Shown here piece by piece: positions 42,268 to 50,169 of a stretch of DNA of 64,000 nt (its first letter is position 1; every line of letters begins with the position of its first letter). Position numbers and translations under genes: made by a program. The notes under the pieces were generated by a model. It saw only the letters and a program-made list of their open reading frames with translations. It was not told where the DNA came from and ran no database searches. The stretch is from Candidatus Altarchaeota archaeon (GTDB lineage: Archaea; Altiarchaeota; Altiarchaeia; IMC4; QMZM01), in contig JAFGDV010000022.1 of the NCBI GenBank assembly GCA_016931955.1, positions 51,768 to 115,767 on the forward strand, given 5' to 3'.

Positions 42268-42541
42268 GGTGAACACACCCTGGAGTGGGAGCATCTCCTA
42301 GCCACTGGTTGCCTGAATCCTCTTCTCATCTCCGCTCCCTCACCAGCACCGTCTGCCATAGTTAGGGCTGCTCCCGCCAAGGCCTGACCCGGTTCCCATG
42401 GAAGGCGATCCAGTAAGACGCAGACTCATGGTTGAGAATCCAGACCAGTAACTAGTTGATACACCGCCTCCAAGGCTTCAGCCTTTCCGTGAGGGCGATT
42501 GGAAATGACAGGGGACGCCCAACCCCCCGGCCTAGTCCACC
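42268..42541 (-). ncRNA. Signal recognition particle 7S RNA
   Basis: Read on the minus strand the RNA starts GGTGGACTAGGCCGGGG, continues with the archaeal SRP domain (GGCGTCCCCTG) and ends GTTCACC, which pairs with the first seven bases (42541-42535 with 42274-42268) as helix 1. Helix 5 is supported by CTAGTTACTGGT pairing with ACCAGTGGCTAG. Helix 8 has the SRP54-binding core GGTCAGG ... AGCAGCC. The apical loop is unusual: CCU-UGGC-GGG (loop at 42376-42379) instead of the common CCC-GGAA-GGG. About 274 nt. It scaffolds SRP19 and SRP54 for targeting to the translocon. The 5' end could be a few bases different. Confidence 0.9.
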
Positions 42542-42728
42542 GTTATAATATAGGCATTTCATGGCTAAAAGCAGGAAATCCACTATTGGAGGGATTATAT
42601 TGAAAAGATTTCGAAAATCTTGGCTAAAAAAAAACTAAGATTCAACTCAGAGAACAAAAAACCTAAGAGTGTATGAGAAAAACCTGTCTTAATCCACGTA
42701 TATTCATGACTTGCCCGAAACCTACCAT

Positions 42729-42740
42729 GTATTTATATAC
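42729..42740 (+). promoter_or_regulatory. TATA box of ftsZ
   Basis: GTATTTATATAC lies ~50 bases before the ATG at 42784; the transcript would begin near 42760 with a ~24-base leader carrying GAAAGG just before the start. The 42542-42783 spacer holds this promoter and, on the other strand, that of the SRP RNA; nothing else is evident. Confidence 0.6.
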
Positions 42741-42783
42741 GAACTGGCTAAATTGTTTATCTATAAATTGATTACGTGAAAGG

Positions 42784-43872
42784 ATGGATTCCATTGTCAA
42801 TGCTGCAATACAGCACGGACGGTTGGAGAGGCGCATTGTTGACGAATTTGAAGGGGTTGATCATCTGAAGATTGTTGTCCTCGGCTCAGGGGGAGCTGGA
42901 AACAACACAGTAAACCGTCTAAGCCACATTGGTTTGGAAGAGGCAGAGTTGGTTGCGGTAAACACCGACAAACAGGACCTTAAGAAATTAAATGGCAACA
43001 TAACCAAGGTTATGATAGGTGCGAAACTGATGCGTGGACTCGGCGCAGGAGGCTTCCCAGAGTTGGGGGAGAAAGCAGCCGAATCAAGCCGTCACGAGCT
43101 TTCTGAACTGCTGGCAAACACTAACCTGCTGTTTCTGACAGCTGGAATGGGTGGAGGCACAGGAACCGGTTCAGCGCCAATAATCGCAGAGATCGCGAAA
43201 GAGGAAGGGGCGATTGTCGTATCCATTGTTACCTTTCCGTTCGATCTTGAGAGGGCTAGACTGGACAAAGCAAGGAAGGGAATAGAGAAGCTTAGAAAGG
43301 TCTCGGACACCGTCATCGTAATAGACAACAATAAACTGGTGGAGTATGTCCCGAACCTGCCCCTAGACAAGGCCTTTTTGGTAGCAGATGAGGTAGTCTC
43401 AAGAGCAGTTAAAGGCATAACTGAAACAATAATGGAGCCAAGCTTGATTAACATAGACTTTGCAGACATAAAGGCCGTCATGGATAAAGGAGACGTTGCC
43501 GTGATATCCGTGGGCGATGGGGAAGGTCCGAACAGGGTAGACCAAGCAGTAGAGAACACACTAAAGCAACCACTACTAGAGGTCGACTACAAGGATGCAA
43601 GTGGTGCGCTCATCCACATCACCGGCGGGGAAGACATGACCCTTGGTGAAGCAAACCGTATAGGCGAACGGATAACAAGCCAGATCAGGGACGACGCTAC
43701 AATAAAATGGGGTTCCAGGATAGACCCCTCACTGCATGACAAGATAGAGATAATAGCGATAATAACGGGCGTTAAATCCCCTAACATCCTCGGCCACAGT
43801 AAGGTATCCAATGCTGCGAGTATCTACACTGAGGAATTCAACAACTGGAGCGGAGACATCGTTGAAGTCTAA
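42784..43872 (+). CDS. ftsZ: Cell division GTPase FtsZ
   Basis: A protein of 362 residues. Nucleotide-binding start IVVLGSGGAGNNTVNRL, the tubulin signature GMGGGTGTGSAP, NTDKQDL and DNNKLVEYVP motifs, and the T7 loop NIDFADIKAVMD. This is the archaeal FtsZ family (FtsZ1/FtsZ2 not separable by eye). Forms the cytokinetic ring at midcell by GTP-dependent polymerisation. A strong terminator hairpin follows at once. No extended C-terminal peptide beyond EEFNNWSGDIVEV. Confidence 0.95.
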   Translation: MDSIVNAAIQHGRLERRIVDEFEGVDHLKIVVLGSGGAGNNTVNRLSHIGLEEAELVAVNTDKQDLKKLNGNITKVMIGAKLMRGLGAGGFPELGEKAAESSRHELSELLANTNLLFLTAGMGGGTGTGSAPIIAEIAKEEGAIVVSIVTFPFDLERARLDKARKGIEKLRKVSDTVIVIDNNKLVEYVPNLPLDKAFLVADEVVSRAVKGITETIMEPSLINIDFADIKAVMDKGDVAVISVGDGEGPNRVDQAVENTLKQPLLEVDYKDASGALIHITGGEDMTLGEANRIGERITSQIRDDATIKWGSRIDPSLHDKIEIIAIITGVKSPNILGHSKVSNAASIYTEEFNNWSGDIVEV

Positions 43873-43874
43873 AA

Positions 43875-43911
43875 AAGTGCGCCCTTTGGGGTGCACTTGA
43901 TCCTTTTTTTT
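43875..43911 (+). terminator. Intrinsic terminator after ftsZ
   Basis: A 10-bp stem (43875-43884 with 43889-43898, one G-U) with a 4-base loop is followed by a T10 tract and more T-rich sequence, two bases after the ftsZ stop codon. A-tract on the other side makes it usable for the convergent flavoprotein gene as well. Confidence 0.8.
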
Positions 43912-44487
43912 TTATTTTATTATGAAGTCCAACAGACTCCTTGCTAGATTCTCTGTTGTCTTAATGCCGACATCGTCCTTCAGAACATCGCCGGGGTTCC
44001 TGCCAACCCCAATGCCACCAAAGTGGGCTGTTTCCTTGTCCGACACGACCACCATCTCATGGAGCAGCATCCAGTTGTGGATGTTCATGCAAACTAACTC
44101 TTGGCCACCGTTCCTGCTCCCACCTACCGCTATCGCTCCCCCTACCTTGCCAGACAGCCTGTAGTTGTCTGCCCTCAGAGGCAGCGTTCTATCGAATAAT
44201 GACTTCAGCTTCCCTGAAACAGATGAGAAATATGTTGGAGAGCCGACTAGTATTGCGTCGGCGGATTTCATCTCTTCGAGGATTTCTGAGACATCATCCT
44301 CCTGCGCGCACTTATAGGGTGGTTTTATACAGGCACGGCAACCCCTGCAATGCTCTATCCTCTTTTCTGACAGGGAGATGAAGCTAACACTAACACCTTC
44401 TCGCTCGCAGAATTCAATGGCCTTTTTAACAAGCAATGCTGTATTCCCATCCTTCCTCGGTGACCCGCTGATCCCAAGAACCTTCAT
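43912..44487 (-). CDS. NADPH-dependent FMN reductase / iron-sulfur flavoprotein family
   Basis: A protein of 191 residues with flavodoxin-like FMN motif MKVLGISGSPRKDGNTALLV, then HCRGCRACIKPPYKCAQEDD, the compact cysteine motif of Isf-like proteins, and AILVGSPTYFSSVSGKLKSL and GGAIAVGGSRNGGQE. Redox protein of the cytoplasm, possibly with a [4Fe-4S] cluster, acting on quinones, oxygen species or unknown partners. It is followed upstream on the same strand by the HD-domain gene. Confidence 0.86.
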   Translation of the reverse strand: MKVLGISGSPRKDGNTALLVKKAIEFCEREGVSVSFISLSEKRIEHCRGCRACIKPPYKCAQEDDVSEILEEMKSADAILVGSPTYFSSVSGKLKSLFDRTLPLRADNYRLSGKVGGAIAVGGSRNGGQELVCMNIHNWMLLHEMVVVSDKETAHFGGIGVGRNPGDVLKDDVGIKTTENLARSLLDFIIK

Positions 44488-44496
44488 ATGTAGGAT

Positions 44497-45024
44497 TTAA
44501 GAGAGAGAGACTATAAAATCATTCAACGCCTTCACCCTCTCGACTGCTGGATGGCCTTCTCCCAGCCTTTCCTTAAGTCTCTTGATGGTCTTGTCTATTG
44601 GAACCCTCCTCGACTCTTCTATCAGGTTGTCTGCGTGAGCGATAACCTTTTCTTCAAGCGTCTCCGGCAGGTAGTCCCTCTCAGGTAGCCCAAGTGATTT
44701 TGCCTCCTCCTTGGTAAGACCAGCCCCTATGTGGGTTTCACAGACCCGCGCATATCTCTCCAAGCCCATATTTCTTAGGATGGCTGCACCCTCTATTCCG
44801 TGTCGGATTCCATGAGTTCTGGTTCTCCCGATATCGTGGAGCAGCGCAGCAACCTCTACAAAATCCACGTCGATCTCGTGGCCTTTATCAAGTATCCTCT
44901 CAGCGATTTCCCTAGCAAGCCTAGAAACAGCGTTCAAGTGCGAGAAAAGCCTCTCATCGCATCCCATCCTCCTTAGGAGAGCTACAGCATTAGAGGTTTC
45001 TAAGGAGGTTACTAAGTCGGACAA
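44497..45024 (-). CDS. HD-domain phosphohydrolase (TIGR00295-type)
   Basis: A protein of 175 residues. The HD motifs are FSHLNAVSRLAREIAERI (first His), ALLHDIGRTRTHGIRHGIEG (HD pair and following His) and KVIAHADNLIEE (last Asp). This is the archaeal uncharacterised HD family TIGR00295. Metal-dependent nucleotide or phosphoester hydrolysis is expected. The start is a TTG inside the end of tfe (35-base overlap); downstream ATG codons would cut into the conserved N-terminus. Confidence 0.85.
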   Translation of the reverse strand: MSDLVTSLETSNAVALLRRMGCDERLFSHLNAVSRLAREIAERILDKGHEIDVDFVEVAALLHDIGRTRTHGIRHGIEGAAILRNMGLERYARVCETHIGAGLTKEEAKSLGLPERDYLPETLEEKVIAHADNLIEESRRVPIDKTIKRLKERLGEGHPAVERVKALNDFIVSLS

Positions 45025-45487
45025 TCTCAGCCTCTATCTTATAGACATTCGTGGAATTATCGAATTCCATGTAGGGTTCGTTGCATTCGGGGCATACGAA
45101 ATTGGTCTCTGTGGCTTCTTCAAGGGAAACCCTCGAACAACCGCACCTGAACGCTGAACCGTTTTTCTCCACGTCAAGGTCAGCTTGTAGGATGTCCAGC
45201 CTATTCTGGAGATAGTTCTGAATGTATTCTGTGATCTTTTCTTCCCTCTTCTTCCATAGGTAAGTATACCAGCCAGTCTTCTTGTTCTTAGTGCGTTCAT
45301 ATTCTACCAGACTCTTCAGATGGAGGTCGTTGAGGAGGGTTCTGATAACGGTCTCCTTAACATTCAATTCAGCGGCAATCTCTTCGTCGCGTTTTGGTTC
45401 AGAAAGCTTTTTTATGATGGTAACATGGTCTGGGCTCATAGACTCAGACAGAATAGCAATTGCCAGATTATAGTTAATAGTAGTCAC
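44990..45487 (-). CDS. tfe: Transcription factor E (TFE/TFIIE-alpha)
   Basis: A protein of 165 residues from the GTG at 45487, placed ~27 bases after CTATATATATTA on this strand; the longer frame up to 45598 crosses that TATA box. N-terminal winged helix: SPDHVTIIKKLSEPKRDEEI, LNVKETVIRTLLNDLHLKSL. Then a coiled linker (YIQNYLQNRLDILQADLDVE) and a zinc ribbon (FRCGCSRVSLEEAT ... FVCPECNEPY). The first knuckle reads CGC rather than the usual CxxC, so metal binding may be altered. TFE stabilises the open promoter complex with RNA polymerase. Confidence 0.88.
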   Translation of the reverse strand: MTTINYNLAIAILSESMSPDHVTIIKKLSEPKRDEEIAAELNVKETVIRTLLNDLHLKSLVEYERTKNKKTGWYTYLWKKREEKITEYIQNYLQNRLDILQADLDVEKNGSAFRCGCSRVSLEEATETNFVCPECNEPYMEFDNSTNVYKIEAEIVRLSNLLRNL

Positions 45488-45573
45488 TTCTTCCTCACAG
45501 AATCCCACGTAATATATATAGATTTGAGGAATAAATATGCATATGTTTGGACAATCCACTGAGTTCTTGATAG

Positions 45574-45816
45574 GGATTCTTCGCAACCGTTGGCTCAATC
45601 CTGGGTGAGGGAATAGGCTACTTCCTTGGGATGCATTGCAACAGACCCATCCTTACATGGCTGTTCAACGAAAAAAAGATTGGAAAAGTCGACGCATTAT
45701 TTGAGAAATACGGGGTCTATGCGGTAGGTTTAGCCGCCTTCAGCCCCCTTCCATTCAAGTTGTTCACGATATCAGCGAGTGTGGCTCGGATGAACATCTT
45801 ATCATCCATCTTCTGA
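45574..45816 (+). pseudogene. Fragment of a DedA/VTT-type membrane protein gene
   Basis: The frame, closed by TAG at 45571, reads GFFATVGSILGEGIGYFLGM, then HCNRPILTWLFNEKKIGKVD, LFEKYGVYAVGLAAFSPLPF and ASVARMNILSSIF before a stop. This is the middle of the VTT/DedA (SNARE-associated) domain: the 'GhxhGxhhGYhhG', 'hFxkyGxhxVhhaxFxPhPxK' and 'hAxxsxM' blocks. The usual N-terminal ~60 residues and C-terminal TM helices are missing, and no proper start is present except an internal ATG at 45631. It is a decayed gene. Confidence 0.7.
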
Positions 45817-45818
45817 GG

Positions 45819-47873
45819 TCATATCTCCTCCAGTTTCTTCCAGTGCTCTTCAAGGCTTTCCCATTCCTTCATCAACCCGCTCTTCGGTTCCTCCTTTTTT
45901 TCTTCGTGCTCATCTACAAGTTTAATCTCCAAGGTCTTCTTGGGCTTTTCTCCGAATTCCAGCTTCTCGGATCTACGCCCCCTCTTCACAACAAGTATGC
46001 CAACTATCAGTAGCAAAGCCAGGAGGATTATCGGCATGTTTTCATTCGGTATTATAGGATTACTATCTGCCCCTTGGGTTAGCGTGGTTGAGGTGACAAC
46101 AACTGTTGTTGTGGTGTCTTTTTTTGCCATAACCTCGTTTATTGTTTCCACCAGAGTATCACATCTGGACATGCCTTCTAAGTCGTTTATTTCTTTGTAT
46201 ATGTCCCTTGCCAGATTGATATGCCTTTTAGCTGCTTCATAGTCCCTTGTACTATAATAGGTCAGAGCGTTAGCATAATGTGAATCCGCCTCAAGCCCGC
46301 GGTCGCCTGCTAATTTCTCAGAGATTTCGCTCAGGATTGAGTCACACTCCAAAACGTCTTGTAGATAATTGGCTTCCGCATATAGTGTCCTCGCATTTTC
46401 GATGTTTGTTCTCGCTTCCTGGTATCTGTTCGCTTCATATGCCTCCTTCCCGAGTTCAAAGTAGGTGTCGGCTGTTTGCTTTTTGATGAAAGTCCCGAAG
46501 ATTTCATAGTCGTAGACATATTTATCAGATGTAAATAGTATGTCATCTAAGCCGTCTCCGTCTAAATCCGTGGAAAACAGCTTCTGTATCTTTTTGATGA
46601 GCATTTTATTGTATTTGAATTGGTAGCTCCAAGCAAGTCGGCCTCTGCCGTTGACAACATGGAGCACTCCATCTAAAACAAAAAGCACCTCATTGCTCCC
46701 ATGTGTGTCTACCTTCTTCATGTACATCGCGGTTATAGCAGAGCTTGAATTCGGATAGTAGGTCCATAACTCACTGCCTTCTCTACTGATCGCTCCGACA
46801 CCGTAGACTCCCATAGAGGAATTCACGAAGCTGAATACTATATCAACATTTTCGTCGCCGTTCACATCTGATGTGTAAACATATTCAACGCCTCCCAGGG
46901 TTGAGTGCTCAGCTATCACATTGCCGTCGTATCTGATTAAGTATACCTTGTCGCCTGAACCGAACACGACCTCCTCATCATTGTCGTGGTATATGTTTGA
47001 TACTTCCGCGTTAAGGAATTTCTCTTCGATTCCCTTTATATCTGATTTAGACAACCGGCTTCCGTGTCTGTCGTAGATTAAAATGCTTCCGTTGGCTGAT
47101 GACCTCTCTGAGAGATTCCAGCCCTTGTCTATTGTCTCATTCCAGTCGCATTCCTCCCATGTCTCGTTCTCATAGCACTTGTCTGTCTCATTGTCCCAGA
47201 AGCAGCCTGAACAAGTGCACTCATCCTTGGAGTAGGGCTCGAAGTCGACGTCCCACGCTATCCAGCAGTATTTGTGCTTGTAGACGATATCCGTGTACTT
47301 CTTGTAGTAGTTGTTCGTGTAACCCCCAGAGACGATTACTGTCTCATTCTCATTATCGCCGTTTATATCCGTGATATGTATCGACCTGACCCATTGGTCG
47401 ACGTCGCTCCATTGGGTGAGTTTTCCGTCATCCAATACATAGAGGCTGCCCCTGCTTTTAAGTATCTTGTATAGGAGGTCCTCCTCCTCAGGTATACCAT
47501 CCGGTGGGGGATACATTTTGTTGAGGTTTATCTCCTCAGTCTCAAGCCAGCCCACACCGAGTAGGATCTCATCCATACCATCAGCGTCTACGTCGCCTAA
47601 GAAAAGGACATAGATGTTGCCCTTGGTCTGTATCGTATAATTTTGCACGGGGTTTCCGTCCTTATCAAGGACATAGACCCCATTCTTGACAGAGAAGACT
47701 ACAACAGGCTCATCGTTCATCATCCCTGCGGTGAAGGCTGTTATTTCGTCGACTGCTGTATATCTCCACCTGAATTGGATGTCCTCGTCTCTCGGCGTTG
47801 CCTGCGCTGCTGCATGATTGAGCAATAACAGCATCGCCAGTAAGGCAGCTAAAACGACGTTGTTTCTGGGCAT
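45819..47873 (-). CDS. Membrane-anchored surface protein with VCBS/FG-GAP propeller and TPR-like region
   Basis: A protein of 684 residues with signal VVLAALLAMLLLLNHAAAQA. Residues ~30-470 contain repeated Ca2+-loop motifs of VCBS/FG-GAP type (DVDADGMDEILLG, DINGDNENETVIV, DVNGDENVDIVFS, DLDGDGLDDILFT), giving a beta-propeller with one Cys-rich insertion (CTCSGCFWDNETDKCYENE). Residues ~475-590 hold two TPR-like units (FELGKEAYEANRYQEARTNI, YANALTYYSTRDYEAAKRHI). A Thr-rich stalk and TM helix (PIILLALLLIVGILVV) precede an acidic cytoplasmic tail of ~50 residues. Outer-surface location; calcium likely stabilises the propeller. Confidence 0.82.
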   Translation of the reverse strand: MPRNNVVLAALLAMLLLLNHAAAQATPRDEDIQFRWRYTAVDEITAFTAGMMNDEPVVVFSVKNGVYVLDKDGNPVQNYTIQTKGNIYVLFLGDVDADGMDEILLGVGWLETEEINLNKMYPPPDGIPEEEDLLYKILKSRGSLYVLDDGKLTQWSDVDQWVRSIHITDINGDNENETVIVSGGYTNNYYKKYTDIVYKHKYCWIAWDVDFEPYSKDECTCSGCFWDNETDKCYENETWEECDWNETIDKGWNLSERSSANGSILIYDRHGSRLSKSDIKGIEEKFLNAEVSNIYHDNDEEVVFGSGDKVYLIRYDGNVIAEHSTLGGVEYVYTSDVNGDENVDIVFSFVNSSMGVYGVGAISREGSELWTYYPNSSSAITAMYMKKVDTHGSNEVLFVLDGVLHVVNGRGRLAWSYQFKYNKMLIKKIQKLFSTDLDGDGLDDILFTSDKYVYDYEIFGTFIKKQTADTYFELGKEAYEANRYQEARTNIENARTLYAEANYLQDVLECDSILSEISEKLAGDRGLEADSHYANALTYYSTRDYEAAKRHINLARDIYKEINDLEGMSRCDTLVETINEVMAKKDTTTTVVVTSTTLTQGADSNPIIPNENMPIILLALLLIVGILVVKRGRRSEKLEFGEKPKKTLEIKLVDEHEEKKEEPKSGLMKEWESLEEHWKKLEEI

Positions 47874-47967
47874 TTTCTCAATAATAAGATATTTACATTC
47901 CCATATTTAATCTATAACATAGATGCAGTCTTATTAAGACCGCAGCACATAATTAATGTAAGATAAA

Positions 47968-49095
47968 ATGATTGGTAGGCAACAATTGTCGGACGTTCTG
48001 GCTAACTACAAAAAAAAGAAGGTAACAATTGGTGTCCTTGGTTCGCATTCTGCCCTCGACATCTGCCTTGGAGCGAAGAATAATGGCTTTAGAACGCTGG
48101 TCGTCTGCCAGAGGGGCAGAGAAAAGACCTACGCCCAATACTATAGATCCATGAGCAACTCAGGGGTAGTAGACGAAACCATCATATTGGACAAATTCAC
48201 AGAAATAACGAAACCAGAGATCCTGGAGAAGCTTCAGAAGAAGAATACCGTATTCATACCCCACCGCTCCTTTGAGGTATATGTGGGCTTCGATAGGATA
48301 GAAGACGACTTCCTGATCCCAATATTCGGCACTCGATCACTTCTCCGCGCAGAGGAGAGAGAAGCCCCAAGGAACCAATATTATCTGATGGAGGAAGCAG
48401 GCATACCATATCCTAGGAGGTACAGGAGACCGGAAGACATCGATCAGTTAGTCATCGTGAAGGTGGCCGAAGCTGAGCGGAGCTATGAAAGGGCGTTCTT
48501 TTTCGCTGCGAGCCCGGAAGAGTACTATAAGAAATCAAATCAACTTATTGATCAGAAAAGGATAACACAAGAGGCCTTAAACAACGCCATCATTGAGGAG
48601 TTCGTAGTCGGTGCCCAGGTGAACTTCAACTACTTCTACTCCCCACTGGATGACAGACTGGAGCTCCTTGGCACGGACACGAGAAGGCAGACCAATCTCG
48701 ACGGGCTGCTGCATCTCCCCGTGCCCCAACAGATAGAGGTTCTAAAGTACTTGGACGTCAAGACCATAGAGGCGGGACACATAGCATGCACGGTGAAGGA
48801 GTCCCTCCTAGAGCAGATATTCGAGTTAGGTGAAAGGCTGGTGGAAGTCACAAAGAAGGAGTACCCCCCAGGGATAATAGGTCCATTCGCACTGCAGGCT
48901 GCGTTCAAGCCCGGACCGCCGAAGGAAACCGCTGTTGTATTTGACGTAAGCCTCCGGGTTCAAGGCTCCCCCGGAACAAGGTTCACACCCTACTCCGGGT
49001 ACTTGCACAGGGAGCCCCTGAGCGTTGGTGACAGGATAGGCATGGAGATTAAGAAGGCTGTCAAGGAAGACAGGTTAGATGACATCATAACATAG
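47968..49095 (+). CDS. purP: PurP, FAICAR synthetase (ATP- and formate-dependent)
   Basis: A protein of 375 residues with ATP-grasp organisation of archaeal PurP: IGVLGSHSALDICLGAKNNG, NTVFIPHRSFEVYVGFDRIE, FIEEFVVGAQ-type segment (IIEEFVVGAQVNFNYFYSPL), GTDTRRQTNLDGL and GIIGPFALQAAF...RVQGSPGTRF. Catalyses formylation of AICAR from formate and ATP in purine synthesis, the archaeal replacement for PurH transformylase. A second paralogue follows 9 bases later, an arrangement seen in other archaea. Promoter region upstream is AT-rich. Confidence 0.92.
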   Translation: MIGRQQLSDVLANYKKKKVTIGVLGSHSALDICLGAKNNGFRTLVVCQRGREKTYAQYYRSMSNSGVVDETIILDKFTEITKPEILEKLQKKNTVFIPHRSFEVYVGFDRIEDDFLIPIFGTRSLLRAEEREAPRNQYYLMEEAGIPYPRRYRRPEDIDQLVIVKVAEAERSYERAFFFAASPEEYYKKSNQLIDQKRITQEALNNAIIEEFVVGAQVNFNYFYSPLDDRLELLGTDTRRQTNLDGLLHLPVPQQIEVLKYLDVKTIEAGHIACTVKESLLEQIFELGERLVEVTKKEYPPGIIGPFALQAAFKPGPPKETAVVFDVSLRVQGSPGTRFTPYSGYLHREPLSVGDRIGMEIKKAVKEDRLDDIIT

Positions 49096-49104
49096 GTGCG
49101 GTAT

Positions 49105-50160
49105 ATGATAACCAGAGGAGATATCAAGGAGATCCTGGATAGGTACAAGAGCACTACGATAGCGACCATATGTTCTCACACAGCCCTGCAGATATTCCAT
49201 GGCGCAAGGGAGGAGGGCTTCAAAACCTTGGGGATATGCAAGCCTGAACTGAGAGGATTCTATGAGTCTTTTCCATTAGCGAAGCCCGACGTCTTCGTAG
49301 AGGTTGAAGACTACAGTGAGGTTCTGGATGACGCAATCCAGAAAAAGCTTAGGATAGAAAACGCCGTCGTAATCCCACACGGCTCCTTTGTTGAATACGT
49401 CGGAGCAGAGAACATACTTGAGAAATTTTCAGTACCGATGTTCGGCAACCGGGAGGTCTTAGAGTGGGAATCTGATAGAAAAAAGGAGGGCAGATGGTTG
49501 AATGCGGCAGGTATAAGGATGCCCCTCGTCTTCAAGAAGCCTTCCGATATCGATAGGCTTGTCATGGTGAAGTTCCCAGGAGCAAAGGGGGGTAAAAGCT
49601 ATTTTCTCGCGAGAAACGAGGACGAATTCCATCAAGGGATCGAGGAAAGCGGGATGAAAGGGGGGGAATACATGATCCAAGAATATGTTATTGGGACAAG
49701 GTTTTATCCCCACTACTTCTATTCCCCGCTCACCGGAAACACTGAATTCCTGAGCGTCGACGTAAGATATGAATCAAACATCGACGGCATGGTTCGAGTC
49801 CCACATATCATGGACAACTTGGACCCAACCTTCGTGGTCACCGGGAATATTCCAGTGGTGGTCAGAGAATCCCTGATCCCAAAGATCAGGGACATGGGCT
49901 CTTCAGTAGTAGAATCTTCTGAGCAGCTATTCCCTCCCGGAATAAATGGACCCTTCTGTATTGAGACAATATGCACTGACAACCTGGAATTCGTGGCCTT
50001 TGAGATATCTGCGAGGATAGTTGCTGGAACCAACCTATACATACATGGTTCACCCTATTCTCAACTCCTGTACAGGGAGCCTATGAGCACGGGTAGGCGG
50101 ATTTCACGGGAGATCAAGATGGCGATGGAAGGTGGGCTTTTGGAAAGGATCATATATTAG
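49105..50160 (+). CDS. PurP paralogue
   Basis: A protein of 351 residues from the ATG at 49105 (GGTG is 7-10 bases upstream; a GTG at 49096 is the alternative). It parallels the preceding protein throughout: IATICSHTALQIFHGAREEG, NAVVIPHGSFVEYVGAENIL, YMIQEYVIGTRFYPHYFYSP, VDVRYESNIDGMVRVPH and GINGPFCIETICT. Two PurP-like proteins are found in several archaea; one is the FAICAR synthetase and the second is of less certain function. This copy has GSF where the first has RSF and a different substrate-loop region. Coupled to purP. Confidence 0.85.
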   Translation: MITRGDIKEILDRYKSTTIATICSHTALQIFHGAREEGFKTLGICKPELRGFYESFPLAKPDVFVEVEDYSEVLDDAIQKKLRIENAVVIPHGSFVEYVGAENILEKFSVPMFGNREVLEWESDRKKEGRWLNAAGIRMPLVFKKPSDIDRLVMVKFPGAKGGKSYFLARNEDEFHQGIEESGMKGGEYMIQEYVIGTRFYPHYFYSPLTGNTEFLSVDVRYESNIDGMVRVPHIMDNLDPTFVVTGNIPVVVRESLIPKIRDMGSSVVESSEQLFPPGINGPFCIETICTDNLEFVAFEISARIVAGTNLYIHGSPYSQLLYREPMSTGRRISREIKMAMEGGLLERIIY

Positions 50161-50169
50161 AGAGTTAAG

